Positions 33,070-42,378 are shown, counted from the first letter of the stretch. The stretch: 64,000 nucleotides of DNA from Mucilaginibacter sp. JRF (GCF_015223065.1 NZ_JADFBY010000001.1:248001-312000), one strand, 5' to 3'. The notes: generated by a model not told the origin, from the letters alone. Translations and numbers: made by a program.

Positions 33070-36000
33070 ATGGTAAAACTTACTTTTCGTACGCAGGTAC
33101 TTATCGGCTTCGCGGTTTCATTTATTTTACTTGTTGTAGTATCAATAATGTCATACAATAGTATCAACCGTTTAGAGGATGATACCGTAAGTGTTGATCA
33201 TACGCAAAAGGTTATTAAAACGAGCACCGGTCTTTTACAATTCATTGTAGATGGCGAAACCGGCGTGCGCGGTTATTGTGCTACAGGCAAAAAGCAATTC
33301 CTTGATCCTTACAATGTTTCTGTACCCAAAGTACGTAAAAGCTTGTACGATCTTAGTGATTTGTTGGTGGATAATCCTGGGCAATTACGTAGGGTTGATA
33401 CTTTAAATAAGCTTGTTACATCGCAGCTGACCATTATGGCCAACAATATTCAAACCCGCGATACGCAGGGTTTAGATTATATGGTAGCCAAAGACTTGTT
33501 GCTTAATGGCAAGCTTAACATGGATCAGATACGCAAAGTAGTGGCTGATATGGTTAGCACTGAAAATGGTTTGCTTGACATACGTAAAAAAGCTTCTATA
33601 GCTTCATCAAATCAGGCCATAAGCATTATCATTGCCGGTTCGGTTGTTTTCCTGATCATACTTGTGGTACTGTTTTACTACATACAAGGCACATTTAACC
33701 GCCAAAAGAAAATTGAGCAGGACATCAGCGAAGCCAATGTACAATTGGAAAAAGTACTGCGCGAAAACGAAGCCAAGAATTGGCAGCTTACCGGCATTGC
33801 CCAGCTGAACGAAAAAATGCAGGGTCAGCAAAGCGAAAAGGAACTTGCTGTAAACGTTATTAACGAGTTGTGTAATTATACCCAGGCGTTAACAGGTACT
33901 TTCTACCTGCTTAATGAGGCTGATGACAGGCTTGATCTCTACGGCTCTTACGCGTTCCATAACCCGGATATGCTGAAGAAATCTATCCGCCTGTCAGAGG
34001 GTGTGTTGGGGCAGGTTGCAGTTGAGCAAAAAGCCAAACTAATTAATGGTAAGCTTAATAACAAACTTGAGTTATCATCATCAATAGTGGCTGATGAGCT
34101 TGTTGATAGCTTTGTTCTGCCTTTCTTTTACGATAAAAAACTGAAGGGTATAATTGAACTGGCTTACCAGGGCGATATGCACGAGGCTGTTCGCGATTAT
34201 TTGCTTACAGTTACCAATGATGTAGGTATTGCCGTAAATACAGCCCAGGCGCGCACCATAATGCACGACTTGTTTGAGGAAACTCAACAACAAGCCGAAG
34301 AACTGGAAGCGCAACAAGAGGAAATGCGCGTTACTAACGAGGAGTTGCTCAACAAAACCGAAATGCTGCAGGCATCAGAGGAGGAGTTGCGTGTACAACA
34401 GGAAGAATTGCGCACCATCAATGCCGAACTGGAAGAAAAAGCCAGCTTGCTTGAAGAAAAGAACCAGGCTATTGAGGAGGCCCGCCAGGCCATCAACATT
34501 AAGGTTGAAGAACTGGAAACTACCGGCAAATACAAATCGGAGTTTTTGGCTAACATGAGCCATGAGCTGCGTACGCCGTTAAACAGTATCCTGGTGTTGG
34601 CGCGTATCCTGAAAGATAATAAATCAGAAAACCTGAGCGAGGATCAGCTTAAATACGCCAGCGTTATATTCAACGCCGGTAATGATCTGTTAACGCTGAT
34701 CAATGATATTCTCGATCTGTCGAAAATAGAATCGGGCAAGCTCGAAATGCAGAACGAGCATGTTAAGGTGGCCGACATACTGAAGGATATGGAGATGATG
34801 TTTGGCGAGGTAGCTGTTAATAAAAAGATAAGCTACACTACCAACAGCACGGCCAACATACCAAAAACCATATTTACCGATAAGGTACGTGTTGAGCAGA
34901 TCATTAAAAATCTGCTATCAAACGCGTTCAAGTTCACGCCGGAGAATGGCAGCATCATGATCAATGCTACGGGTAATACCTTAGAGCAAACCATCAGCTT
35001 CCATATTAAGGATACCGGTATAGGCATCCCTGCCGATAAGCAGAAACTTATTTTCGAGGCATTCCAGCAGGCTGATGGTTCAACCAGTCGCAAATACGGT
35101 GGTACAGGTTTGGGCTTGTCTATCAGTCGTGAGCTTGCAGCGTTACTTGGTGGTAAAATATCGCTGCAAAGCGAGCCGGGCCAGGGTAGTGAGTTTACGC
35201 TTACCATTCCGTTTGAGGTTGCGCAAACCGCTGCTACCGAGGAGGAAGTACTGCCAACCGTTGAAACCTTTACGCCGCCGAAGGAGTTTTTGAAACCTGC
35301 CGCGCAGATCGCTAAAAAACCGAATGTTGAGCCACTGGTAGTAATAGTAGAGGACGATAAGAACTTTGCCGATATATTGAAGGATTACTCGCGCGATCAT
35401 GGTTATAAATCAATCATGGTGAATGAGGGTACCAATGCCTTTAATATCATCAAGGAAAATCAACCCGATGCCGTAATACTGGATATTATGCTGCCGGGTA
35501 AGGATGGCTGGCAAATACTACGCGAGCTTAAGCACGACGAGGAAACCATGCACATCCCCGTGCACCTGATGTCGGCCGGTGAGGCTGCCGCTAACCGCGT
35601 TCGCCGCGAGGGTGCCATCAGCTTCCTGAAAAAGCCTATTGATACCAACGCGCTCGATAAGCTGTTTACAGATATTATGCAGCAAAGCGGCTCTAAATTC
35701 AAGCAAATATTACTTGTTGAGGATCACCAGGCGCAAAGCCAGGCCTTAAAGGATATGATGGAGGCGCAAGGCATTGAAGTTGATCAGGCTTTTGATGGCG
35801 AATCGGCCTTTAGAATGTTGCACGAGAACGAGTACCAATGCGTGATACTTGACTTGAACCTGCCTGATATTTCAGGCCTCGACCTGTTAGATAAGATCAA
35901 AGCGGTTGATAAATTCCTGGAATTGCCTGTTATCATCAACACGGCTATGGAGCTGGATAAAACATCAGTTACACGATTGATGCAATATGCCAATGCCATG

Positions 36001-36516
36001 GTTATCAAAACCAACAAATCGTCGGATAGGTTGATAGATGAGGTAAACCTGTTCCTGAACAAGATATCTGAATCATCAAAGACCGAAACGGAGAGCGGCA
36101 CCGCGCCGAAGGCCAAATCAATATCAAAAGGTAAGGATATCATCAAAAATAAAAAGATACTTATTGTTGATGACGATATGCGTAACATATTTGCCTTGAG
36201 CAGCGCGCTGCAAAGCTATGATATGAACGTGGAGATAGCCAATGATGGCGAAGAAGCACTTACCAAATTGGACGAAGTGCCTGATATTGATATGGTGCTG
36301 ATGGACATCATGATGCCTAAAATGGATGGCTATGAGGCAACCCGCCAGATACGTAAACAAAACAAATGGGCCAAGTTGCCTGTAATTGCTTTAACAGCCA
36401 AGGCGATGAAGGATGATCGTGAGAAGTGTATTGCCGCGGGAGCTAACGACTATATTACCAAACCGGTTGATATGGACAGATTGATATCCCTGATGCAACT
36501 ATGGCTCGAAAGCTAA
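33070..36516 (+). CDS. hybrid sensor histidine kinase: CHASE3, GAF, HisKA, HATPase and three receiver domains
   Basis: The 1148-aa inner-membrane protein has TM1 (about 9-29), a periplasmic CHASE3-like sensor (about 38-178, GETGVRGYCATGKKQFL), TM2 (about 183-206), a GAF domain (about 245-390), a Glu/Gln-rich coiled coil (about 398-490), HisKA with H498 in MSHELRTPLNS, and an HATPase domain (NLLSNAFKF, then DTGIGIP and GGTGLGLS). Three receivers follow with phospho-acceptors D805, D928 and D1079. CHASE3 suggests an extracytoplasmic stimulus. The cheR gene begins 3 bases downstream, so signalling and methylation genes are one operon. The coiled coil with EEL/QQEE repeats is a possible methylation substrate. 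Confidence 0.93.
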   Translation: MVKLTFRTQVLIGFAVSFILLVVVSIMSYNSINRLEDDTVSVDHTQKVIKTSTGLLQFIVDGETGVRGYCATGKKQFLDPYNVSVPKVRKSLYDLSDLLVDNPGQLRRVDTLNKLVTSQLTIMANNIQTRDTQGLDYMVAKDLLLNGKLNMDQIRKVVADMVSTENGLLDIRKKASIASSNQAISIIIAGSVVFLIILVVLFYYIQGTFNRQKKIEQDISEANVQLEKVLRENEAKNWQLTGIAQLNEKMQGQQSEKELAVNVINELCNYTQALTGTFYLLNEADDRLDLYGSYAFHNPDMLKKSIRLSEGVLGQVAVEQKAKLINGKLNNKLELSSSIVADELVDSFVLPFFYDKKLKGIIELAYQGDMHEAVRDYLLTVTNDVGIAVNTAQARTIMHDLFEETQQQAEELEAQQEEMRVTNEELLNKTEMLQASEEELRVQQEELRTINAELEEKASLLEEKNQAIEEARQAINIKVEELETTGKYKSEFLANMSHELRTPLNSILVLARILKDNKSENLSEDQLKYASVIFNAGNDLLTLINDILDLSKIESGKLEMQNEHVKVADILKDMEMMFGEVAVNKKISYTTNSTANIPKTIFTDKVRVEQIIKNLLSNAFKFTPENGSIMINATGNTLEQTISFHIKDTGIGIPADKQKLIFEAFQQADGSTSRKYGGTGLGLSISRELAALLGGKISLQSEPGQGSEFTLTIPFEVAQTAATEEEVLPTVETFTPPKEFLKPAAQIAKKPNVEPLVVIVEDDKNFADILKDYSRDHGYKSIMVNEGTNAFNIIKENQPDAVILDIMLPGKDGWQILRELKHDEETMHIPVHLMSAGEAAANRVRREGAISFLKKPIDTNALDKLFTDIMQQSGSKFKQILLVEDHQAQSQALKDMMEAQGIEVDQAFDGESAFRMLHENEYQCVILDLNLPDISGLDLLDKIKAVDKFLELPVIINTAMELDKTSVTRLMQYANAMVIKTNKSSDRLIDEVNLFLNKISESSKTETESGTAPKAKSISKGKDIIKNKKILIVDDDMRNIFALSSALQSYDMNVEIANDGEEALTKLDEVPDIDMVLMDIMMPKMDGYEATRQIRKQNKWAKLPVIALTAKAMKDDREKCIAAGANDYITKPVDMDRLISLMQLWLES

Positions 36517-36519
36517 AAT

Positions 36520-37350
36520 ATGAAGGTACAGTTGAGTGGAATAGCGCCCGAGGAATTAAGTGAACTGATCAGCCTGGTAAAGGGTGTGCATGGGTTTGAT
36601 TTCAGCGACTATGGTAAGGCATCGCTTACCAGGCGGGTAAGCCGGATAATGAGCCTTAAAAAGCTCTCGTTTTATGATCTGAAACACCGTTTGGTGAATG
36701 AGGATGGCTTTTTTCAGCATTTTTTGGAAGAAGTTACGGTTAACGTTACCGAGATGTTTCGTGATCCTAATTTTTACCGCTCGGTTAATGAATTGGTTAT
36801 ACCATACCTGTCAACCTATCAGCATGTAAAAATATGGACGGCGGGATGCTCGTCGGGCGAGGAGGTGTACTCACTGGCTATACTGTTGCGCGAGGCCGGT
36901 ATAAAGCATAAATGTTTTATTTACGGCACCGATATAAATACCGAGGTGTTAAAGGAAGCACGCAAGGGAATTTATAGTTTCAGAAAGATAAAGAGCTACG
37001 CCGAGAATTATGTGATGGCGTCCTTGAAAGGATCATTAACTGATCATTTTACGGTAATGTATGATGCCGCCACCATACACAGCGAGTTAAAGCAGGATAC
37101 GTTGTTTTCGGTGCATAACCTGGTGTCTGACGGTGTTTTTAATGAATTTCAGCTGATTACCTGCCGTAATGTGTTCATCTATTTTGATAATGCCTTGCAG
37201 GAACGTATACTTGACCTGTTTTACAACAGCCTGGCACCACACGGGTTTTTGTGCCTGGGTTCAAAAGAAACTATACGTTCAGAAACGTTCAGGAAGAAAT
37301 TTAAAGTGATAAACGGCAAAGAAAACATATACCAGAAAATTGGCACTTGA
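36520..37350 (+). CDS. CheR-type protein-glutamate O-methyltransferase
   Basis: The 276-aa protein has an N-terminal CheR helical domain (about 1-75) and a SAM-binding domain with WTAGCSSGEEVYSLA (about 105-120), YGTDINTEVL, and TCRNVFIYFD. It should methylate glutamates on a receptor-like protein, using SAM. No chemoreceptor is encoded nearby; the flanking hybrid kinases are the evident candidate partners. It lies 3 bases after the first kinase gene and overlaps cheB by 11 bases. Confidence 0.93.
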   Translation: MKVQLSGIAPEELSELISLVKGVHGFDFSDYGKASLTRRVSRIMSLKKLSFYDLKHRLVNEDGFFQHFLEEVTVNVTEMFRDPNFYRSVNELVIPYLSTYQHVKIWTAGCSSGEEVYSLAILLREAGIKHKCFIYGTDINTEVLKEARKGIYSFRKIKSYAENYVMASLKGSLTDHFTVMYDAATIHSELKQDTLFSVHNLVSDGVFNEFQLITCRNVFIYFDNALQERILDLFYNSLAPHGFLCLGSKETIRSETFRKKFKVINGKENIYQKIGT

Positions 37351-37927
37351 TCCGCAAATATTGAAACGTTGGCAAGCAGCAGATATAGTGCTGATTGGTG
37401 GCTCGGCGGGTTCGTTCAAGCTATTCTTTTCGGTAGTTAAAAATATTAATGCCGATATTAATAAGACAATTATACTGGTGATGCACCGTAAAAAGAACTT
37501 TTTTAGTGAAATAGAAAAACTCTTTGCCGAGCACTCTCGTATATACTTAAAGGAAATTGCAGACAAAGACGAGCTAAAAAAAAACACCATATATATAGCT
37601 CCTGCAAATTACCACACATTAATTGAGAAAGAAGGGTATTTTAGCCTTGATGTTTCAGAGCCTGTATGGTATTCTAAACCCTCAATTGATGTAACTTTTG
37701 AAAGCGCCGCCGAGGTGTTCAACGGGCGATGTGCCGCGATACTGCTTTCGGGCGCCAACCAGGATGGTGCCGAGGGTTTGCTGAAATTGCGGCAAAGTGG
37801 TTCGCTTACCATAGCCCAGGACCCACAAGAGGCCGAAATGGCAGAGATGCCCCGCTCGGCCATTGATATGGATGCCGCAGAATTTATTCTAAAGACAGAA
37901 GATATTATACATTTAATACGAACTTAG
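37340..37927 (+). CDS. CheB-type protein-glutamate methylesterase without receiver domain
   Basis: The 195-aa protein is only the CheB catalytic domain. The Ser-His-Asp triad is visible as S22 in IGGSAGS, H49 in VMHRKKN and D142 in SGANQDGAEG. It probably starts at TTG 37340, overlapping the cheR end by 11 bases; no ATG is suitably placed. The missing N-terminal receiver means activity cannot be controlled by phosphorylation in the classical way. It may demethylate or deamidate a partner that CheR methylates. Confidence 0.9.
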   Translation: MALDPQILKRWQAADIVLIGGSAGSFKLFFSVVKNINADINKTIILVMHRKKNFFSEIEKLFAEHSRIYLKEIADKDELKKNTIYIAPANYHTLIEKEGYFSLDVSEPVWYSKPSIDVTFESAAEVFNGRCAAILLSGANQDGAEGLLKLRQSGSLTIAQDPQEAEMAEMPRSAIDMDAAEFILKTEDIIHLIRT

Positions 37928-37953
37928 CCACAAATTCCTCTTACACAATTAGC

Positions 37954-39897
37954 ATGACCCCTGTTAATATCCTTATTGTTGACGATAGAGAAGAAAATAT
38001 TGTAGCGCTCGAAGCTTTGCTTAAGCGCGACGATATTAAGATACACTCGACCACTTCACCCAACGAGGCGCTGAAGATTGCCTGGGATAATGCTATTGCC
38101 ATTGCCCTGGTTGACGTGCAGATGCCCGAAATGGATGGCTTTGAACTGGTGGAAATGCTAAAATCAAACCCTCGTACCCGCGATATTATGGTAATATTTG
38201 TTACCGCGATATCAAAGGAGGCTAAATATGTGGTAAAAGGTTTAGGTGCAGGCGCGGTTGATTATTTATATAAACCACTCGATCCGTATATAACATCAGC
38301 CAAGGTTGATTCATTTATACAGCTGGCTCGCTCGCAGGAGGAGATCAAGCTTAAGAATGAGGAATTGCAAAACTACGCTACCGTAGTAAAAAACTCTGCC
38401 GATATTATTTGTACCGTAGAGGCGCAAACCCTACGTATAATGAGCATGAACCCTGCCGCCGAGCAGATTTTGGGCTTTAAACCGGCTGAACTTATTGATA
38501 CCAGCATAGTTGACAGGGTAATTGAAAATGACCAATCGGCATTTCGCCAAAAACTGGCCGAGGTGATCAAGGACAGGCTTACCTACGCCGTATTTGAATT
38601 CCAGTTTGAAACATTTAATAAGAACGTTATTTGGGGAGAGTGCCGGGCATCATACCGCAACAAAATGCTTTTCCTGAACATTAATGATGTTTCGCCGCAA
38701 AAGAGTTACCAGCAGCAGCTAATCAAATCAAAGGAAGCTGCCGAGATGGGCAAAAAGATAAAGGAGAACTTTTTGGCTAACATGAGCCATGAGTTACGTA
38801 CACCTATTAACGGTATATTAGGTATAACCAACCTGTTGCGCAAAACCGAAGTGAATGAGCAGCAGATCAACATGCTTAATTTGCTCGAGGTGTCGTCACA
38901 ATCATTATTAGGTGTGGTGAATGATGTGCTCGATATATCAAAAATAGAGGCAGGTAAATTCAGCATTATACGTGCCCCTAACAATCTGCACGAAATAGTA
39001 AAATCAGTATACGGCTTGCTTAAGTTTAAGGCCGATGAAAAAAATATCGAGTTTGAATTTGATATGGCGCCTGATGTGCCCGAGCATATCATGGCCGATT
39101 CGCTTCGCCTTAACCAAATACTGATGAACCTGCTAAGTAACGCCATTAAGTTTACCGAGCGTGGCTTTGTAAGGCTAAGTGTTAAGGTGCTCGAAAAAAC
39201 ATCAACCAAATCAAAAATTGAGTTTTGTATAGCCGATAGCGGTATAGGTATCGCGGCTAATCACCTTTCAAAAATATTCGATTCGTTTGAGCAGGCCGAG
39301 GATGATACCTCGATCAAGTTTGGTGGTACGGGCCTTGGCCTGGCCATTGTTAAAAAGCTTGCCGAATTGAAAGGCGGTGAGTTACAGGTGAGCAGCAAGG
39401 TAGGCGAGGGTAGCGAGTTCAAGTTCATTAACTGGTACACGCTAACCGAAATGCCGAAAGAAAAGCAGGTACGCCGCCCTGCGGAAAACTTGTTGCCTTT
39501 TGAGAATGTGAGCATATTGGTTGCTGAGGATAACATGGTGAACCAGTTTATGATCAGCAAATTGCTGAAGGATTGGAACGTAAGCGCCGATGTGGTTGAT
39601 AATGGCCGTAAGGTGCTTGATAAGCTAAAGCAAGGCGATTACGATATGATACTGATGGATACGCACATGCCCGAAATGGACGGCTACCAGGCGGCAAAAG
39701 CTATCAGGATGGATTTTGAAGGGCCAAAACGCTCAATCCCGATCATATCACTATCAGCCGCCACGCTTGATTATGAGCAGAAGGAAGCGCTTGCCGCGGG
39801 TATGGATGATGTATTGTCAAAACCATTTCAGCCGTACCAATTGCACGAAAAGATAAGTAAGCTGTTAAAGAAAAGCCCGGCTAAAAAGCCAGTTTAG
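37954..39897 (+). CDS. hybrid histidine kinase: REC-PAS-HisKA-HATPase-REC
   Basis: The 647-aa cytoplasmic protein starts with a receiver domain (acceptor D54 in VDVQMPEMDGF), a coiled linker, a PAS domain (about 135-255), HisKA with H279 in MSHELRTPING, an HATPase domain (NLLSNAIKF, DSGIGIAAN, GGTGLGLAIVK), and a C-terminal receiver with D569 in MDTHMPEMDGY. It has no TM segment, so it probably receives phosphate from the upstream membrane kinase through the N-terminal receiver. It lies 26 bases after cheB. The 3' end overlaps the convergent ogt gene by 17 bases. Confidence 0.93.
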   Translation: MTPVNILIVDDREENIVALEALLKRDDIKIHSTTSPNEALKIAWDNAIAIALVDVQMPEMDGFELVEMLKSNPRTRDIMVIFVTAISKEAKYVVKGLGAGAVDYLYKPLDPYITSAKVDSFIQLARSQEEIKLKNEELQNYATVVKNSADIICTVEAQTLRIMSMNPAAEQILGFKPAELIDTSIVDRVIENDQSAFRQKLAEVIKDRLTYAVFEFQFETFNKNVIWGECRASYRNKMLFLNINDVSPQKSYQQQLIKSKEAAEMGKKIKENFLANMSHELRTPINGILGITNLLRKTEVNEQQINMLNLLEVSSQSLLGVVNDVLDISKIEAGKFSIIRAPNNLHEIVKSVYGLLKFKADEKNIEFEFDMAPDVPEHIMADSLRLNQILMNLLSNAIKFTERGFVRLSVKVLEKTSTKSKIEFCIADSGIGIAANHLSKIFDSFEQAEDDTSIKFGGTGLGLAIVKKLAELKGGELQVSSKVGEGSEFKFINWYTLTEMPKEKQVRRPAENLLPFENVSILVAEDNMVNQFMISKLLKDWNVSADVVDNGRKVLDKLKQGDYDMILMDTHMPEMDGYQAAKAIRMDFEGPKRSIPIISLSAATLDYEQKEALAAGMDDVLSKPFQPYQLHEKISKLLKKSPAKKPV

Positions 39898-40369
39898 TTT
39901 GCCCGGTACCGGCAATGCGGGCCTCGTGCTCAAGCAACCATTGCTTGCGCCATAGTCCGCCGGCATAACCGGTTAAGCTACCATCCGAACCAATAACACG
40001 GTGGCAGGGTACTACTATCCATAAATTATTCTTCCCGTTTGCTGACGCGATCGCGCGTATGGCAAGCGGGTTTTTCATTTGATTTGATAGCGAAGCATAG
40101 CTGGTAGTGGTACCATAGGGTATCTCTAACAATTGCTCCCATACCTTTTGCTGAAACTCGGTACCCGCCTGTTTAATCGGGAAATCAAAATCCTTCCTAT
40201 TACCTGCAAAGTATTCATCAAACTGTGTGGCCACGGTTTTAAGTAACTCGGTTTCGGGTTCATTGATCTCCAATTCCTCATCACGAATAGATATGGCGCT
40301 GATAAAACCATCATCATCAGTAATACGGGCAACGCCCAGTGGTGTGCGGTAAAATAAATTCACAGGCAT
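39881..40369 (-). CDS. ogt: methylated-DNA-[protein]-cysteine S-methyltransferase
   Basis: The 162-aa DNA repair protein has the suicide active-site PCHRV with C122 and the preceding helix EFQQKVWEQLLEIPYGTTTSY. It transfers O6-methylguanine alkyl groups onto its own cysteine. The box TAACTTTA (40375-40382, one mismatch to TAnnTTTG) lies 5 bases before the ATG. The 3' end overlaps the convergent hybrid kinase gene by 17 bases. Confidence 0.95.
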   Translation of the reverse strand: MPVNLFYRTPLGVARITDDDGFISAISIRDEELEINEPETELLKTVATQFDEYFAGNRKDFDFPIKQAGTEFQQKVWEQLLEIPYGTTTSYASLSNQMKNPLAIRAIASANGKNNLWIVVPCHRVIGSDGSLTGYAGGLWRKQWLLEHEARIAGTGQTKLAF

Positions 40370-40374
40370 AATTG

Positions 40375-40382
40375 TAAAGTTA
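40375..40382 (-). promoter_or_regulatory. near-consensus -7 box 5 bases before ogt
   Basis: TAACTTTA on the minus strand differs from TAnnTTTG only at the last base. The short distance to the ATG at 40369 fits the other leaderless candidates here. Confidence 0.35.
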
Positions 40383-40429
40383 GGGCTTTTAAAAATAGCC
40401 GCAAAAGCAAATCACAAACCCACGCTTAT

Positions 40430-40437
40430 TATATTTG
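40430..40437 (+). promoter_or_regulatory. TAnnTTTG box 6 bases before the ccmB start
   Basis: TATATTTG is an exact match and is followed by CAGCCA and the ATG at 40444. It also decides the start codon, because the in-frame TTG at 40435 lies within the box. Confidence 0.55.
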
Positions 40438-40443
40438 CAGCCA

Positions 40444-41127
40444 ATGGAACTTATTAACCAAACGCTTACCCTGTTAAAAAAGGAGATATTGCTAGAGTGG
40501 CGATCAAAATACGCGTTTAACGGCGTGCTGCTGTATGTGGTATCAACAGTGTTTGTTTGTTATATAGCCTTTAACCTGAGCGCCGGTTTTACAGGCAGCA
40601 GCGGCTACCCCATAGTATGGAATGTGCTGTTCTGGATCATCATGCTTTTTGCATCAGTAAATGCCATAGCCAAAAGCTTTGTGCAAGAGAGCAGGGGGCG
40701 CTTGCTGTATTACTATTCCATTGCCAGTCCGCAGGCAATTATCCTGTCAAAAATAATCTATAACATGCTGCTAATGGCGCTGCTAAGCACGCTGGCTATT
40801 TTAGTTTACGTGGTGTTCTTTAAAAACGTGGTGGGCGATCCTTTGCTGTACTTTGCATCGGTAATAATTGGCAGCATTAGTTTCTCGACCGTTTTTACAA
40901 TGATATCGGCCATTGCCTCAAAAGCGGGCAATAATGGTACGCTGATGGCCATACTAAGTTTCCCGGTCATTATCCCGGTGATATTAATATTGGTGCGGTT
41001 CAGTAAAAACGCTATGGATGGGTTGGATCGTAGTTTGAATTATGGGCACATAGGCGCATTGGCCGCCATTAACGCAATAGTTATCGCAACATCACTGTTG
41101 TTATTTCCCTATTTATGGCGCGATTAA
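40444..41127 (+). CDS. ccmB: heme exporter protein CcmB
   Basis: The 227-aa, six-TM protein matches CcmB: TLLKKEILLEWRSKYAFNG at the start, the SFVQESRGRLLYYYSIASP segment, and IYNMLLMALLSTLAIL in the membrane. CcmB is the permease of the CcmABC complex that frees holo-CcmE during cytochrome c maturation. ATG 40444 is chosen because an upstream TTG lies in the promoter box. No ccmA is present in the window. It overlaps the next gene by 13 bases. Confidence 0.9.
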   Translation: MELINQTLTLLKKEILLEWRSKYAFNGVLLYVVSTVFVCYIAFNLSAGFTGSSGYPIVWNVLFWIIMLFASVNAIAKSFVQESRGRLLYYYSIASPQAIILSKIIYNMLLMALLSTLAILVYVVFFKNVVGDPLLYFASVIIGSISFSTVFTMISAIASKAGNNGTLMAILSFPVIIPVILILVRFSKNAMDGLDRSLNYGHIGALAAINAIVIATSLLLFPYLWRD

Positions 41128-42317
41128 AGTATTTTACCACATACCTCACCATTATTTTATTGATCGGGTTTTGCGGCTCTGCATTAGCTCAGGATGGCAC
41201 CATTACCGGTAAAATAACCACTGCGGGTGGCAAACAACCTATGGCAAAGGCCAGTGTGTTTTTAAACAACGCCACCTTTGGCACCACCTCTGCCGATGAT
41301 GGTACCTTTACGCTGCGTGGTGTAAAGCCGGGCCAATACCAGTTAGTTATAACAAGTGTAGGCTATCAGGAGGAAGTGCAAACCATTATGGTGAGCAATA
41401 AAACACTTACCGTAAATATCGATCTGCGCCAAAAATCAATGATGCTGCGCGAGGTGGTCATCATGACGGATGCCGACTGGAAAAAGAACTACGAGATATT
41501 TAAGGAGGACTTTATCGGCACATCCGAAAATTCAAAGAAATGCTACGTGGTTAACCCGAGGGTGGTAAGCCTATCATACAAAAGCTCAAAAAAGCTGTTA
41601 GAGGCTTATACTGATGAGTTTTTGGTGGTAGAGAACCGTGCATTGGGTTATCGTGTTAAATACATGATCAATGATTTTAAGACCGATAAGCTGAACGGCA
41701 TCGTATCATACGAGGGTAGGGCATTGTTTGAGCAATTGCCCGGCAGCGAATCGCAAAAGCAAAAATGGAGAGATAAGCGTAAGGAAGCTTACTATGGTTC
41801 GGCCAAGCACTTCTTCCGTTCGGTTTATGCTGATACTTATGAGGAGGATGGTTTCATAGTTAAGCCTTTTATGCGTGAACTAAATCCTGCCCGTGCGCCT
41901 GAAGAACTGATACAACGCAAAATAAAGCAGTTCAGAACTACCAACCGCGATTCGGCGAATTATTGGATCAACATGGTTAACATGCCCAAGTTTTACCACG
42001 AGGTGCTGGGCAAAGAGGCATTTAAACGCAATCAATTCTTTTTCAAGACGGATGATCCGGGTGTTTTTGGTATGGGGGTGAACAAGTATTTGCTGTACGT
42101 TATCTACACCAAAAAACACGAAGAAACTAATTTTAGGGATCTGTACCGCCCGCTGGATATGGAGAATTTTGAAACCAGTGTGATGACATTCTCAAAACCG
42201 GTATTGTATTTTGATATGAACGGCCGTGTTTTGCAGGACCCACCCATGCTGGAGGGCACGTGGTCAAAAGCCAAACTGGCCGAACTACTGCCGCTGGATT
42301 ATATGCCGGGCGATTAA
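41115..42317 (+). CDS. secreted CarboxypepD-regulatory-like domain protein
   Basis: The 400-aa protein has a signal peptide (about residues 1-25, ending SALAQ), then a beta-sandwich CarboxypepD_reg-like domain (GTITGKITTAGGKQPMAKAS, about 28-112). The rest (about 115-400) has no recognised domain but contains LREVVIMTDADWKKNY, similar to linkers of Bacteroidota proteins that lack a TonB barrel. The start overlaps ccmB by 13 bases and ccmC follows 86 bases later, so it is embedded in the cytochrome maturation cluster. Function unknown. Confidence 0.72.
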   Translation: MARLKYFTTYLTIILLIGFCGSALAQDGTITGKITTAGGKQPMAKASVFLNNATFGTTSADDGTFTLRGVKPGQYQLVITSVGYQEEVQTIMVSNKTLTVNIDLRQKSMMLREVVIMTDADWKKNYEIFKEDFIGTSENSKKCYVVNPRVVSLSYKSSKKLLEAYTDEFLVVENRALGYRVKYMINDFKTDKLNGIVSYEGRALFEQLPGSESQKQKWRDKRKEAYYGSAKHFFRSVYADTYEEDGFIVKPFMRELNPARAPEELIQRKIKQFRTTNRDSANYWINMVNMPKFYHEVLGKEAFKRNQFFFKTDDPGVFGMGVNKYLLYVIYTKKHEETNFRDLYRPLDMENFETSVMTFSKPVLYFDMNGRVLQDPPMLEGTWSKAKLAELLPLDYMPGD

Positions 42318-42378
42318 TCCGCCCCAAATTTACCGTAAACCGACAAGGCAACCACGAATGTTGTACATTAAAAATTAC

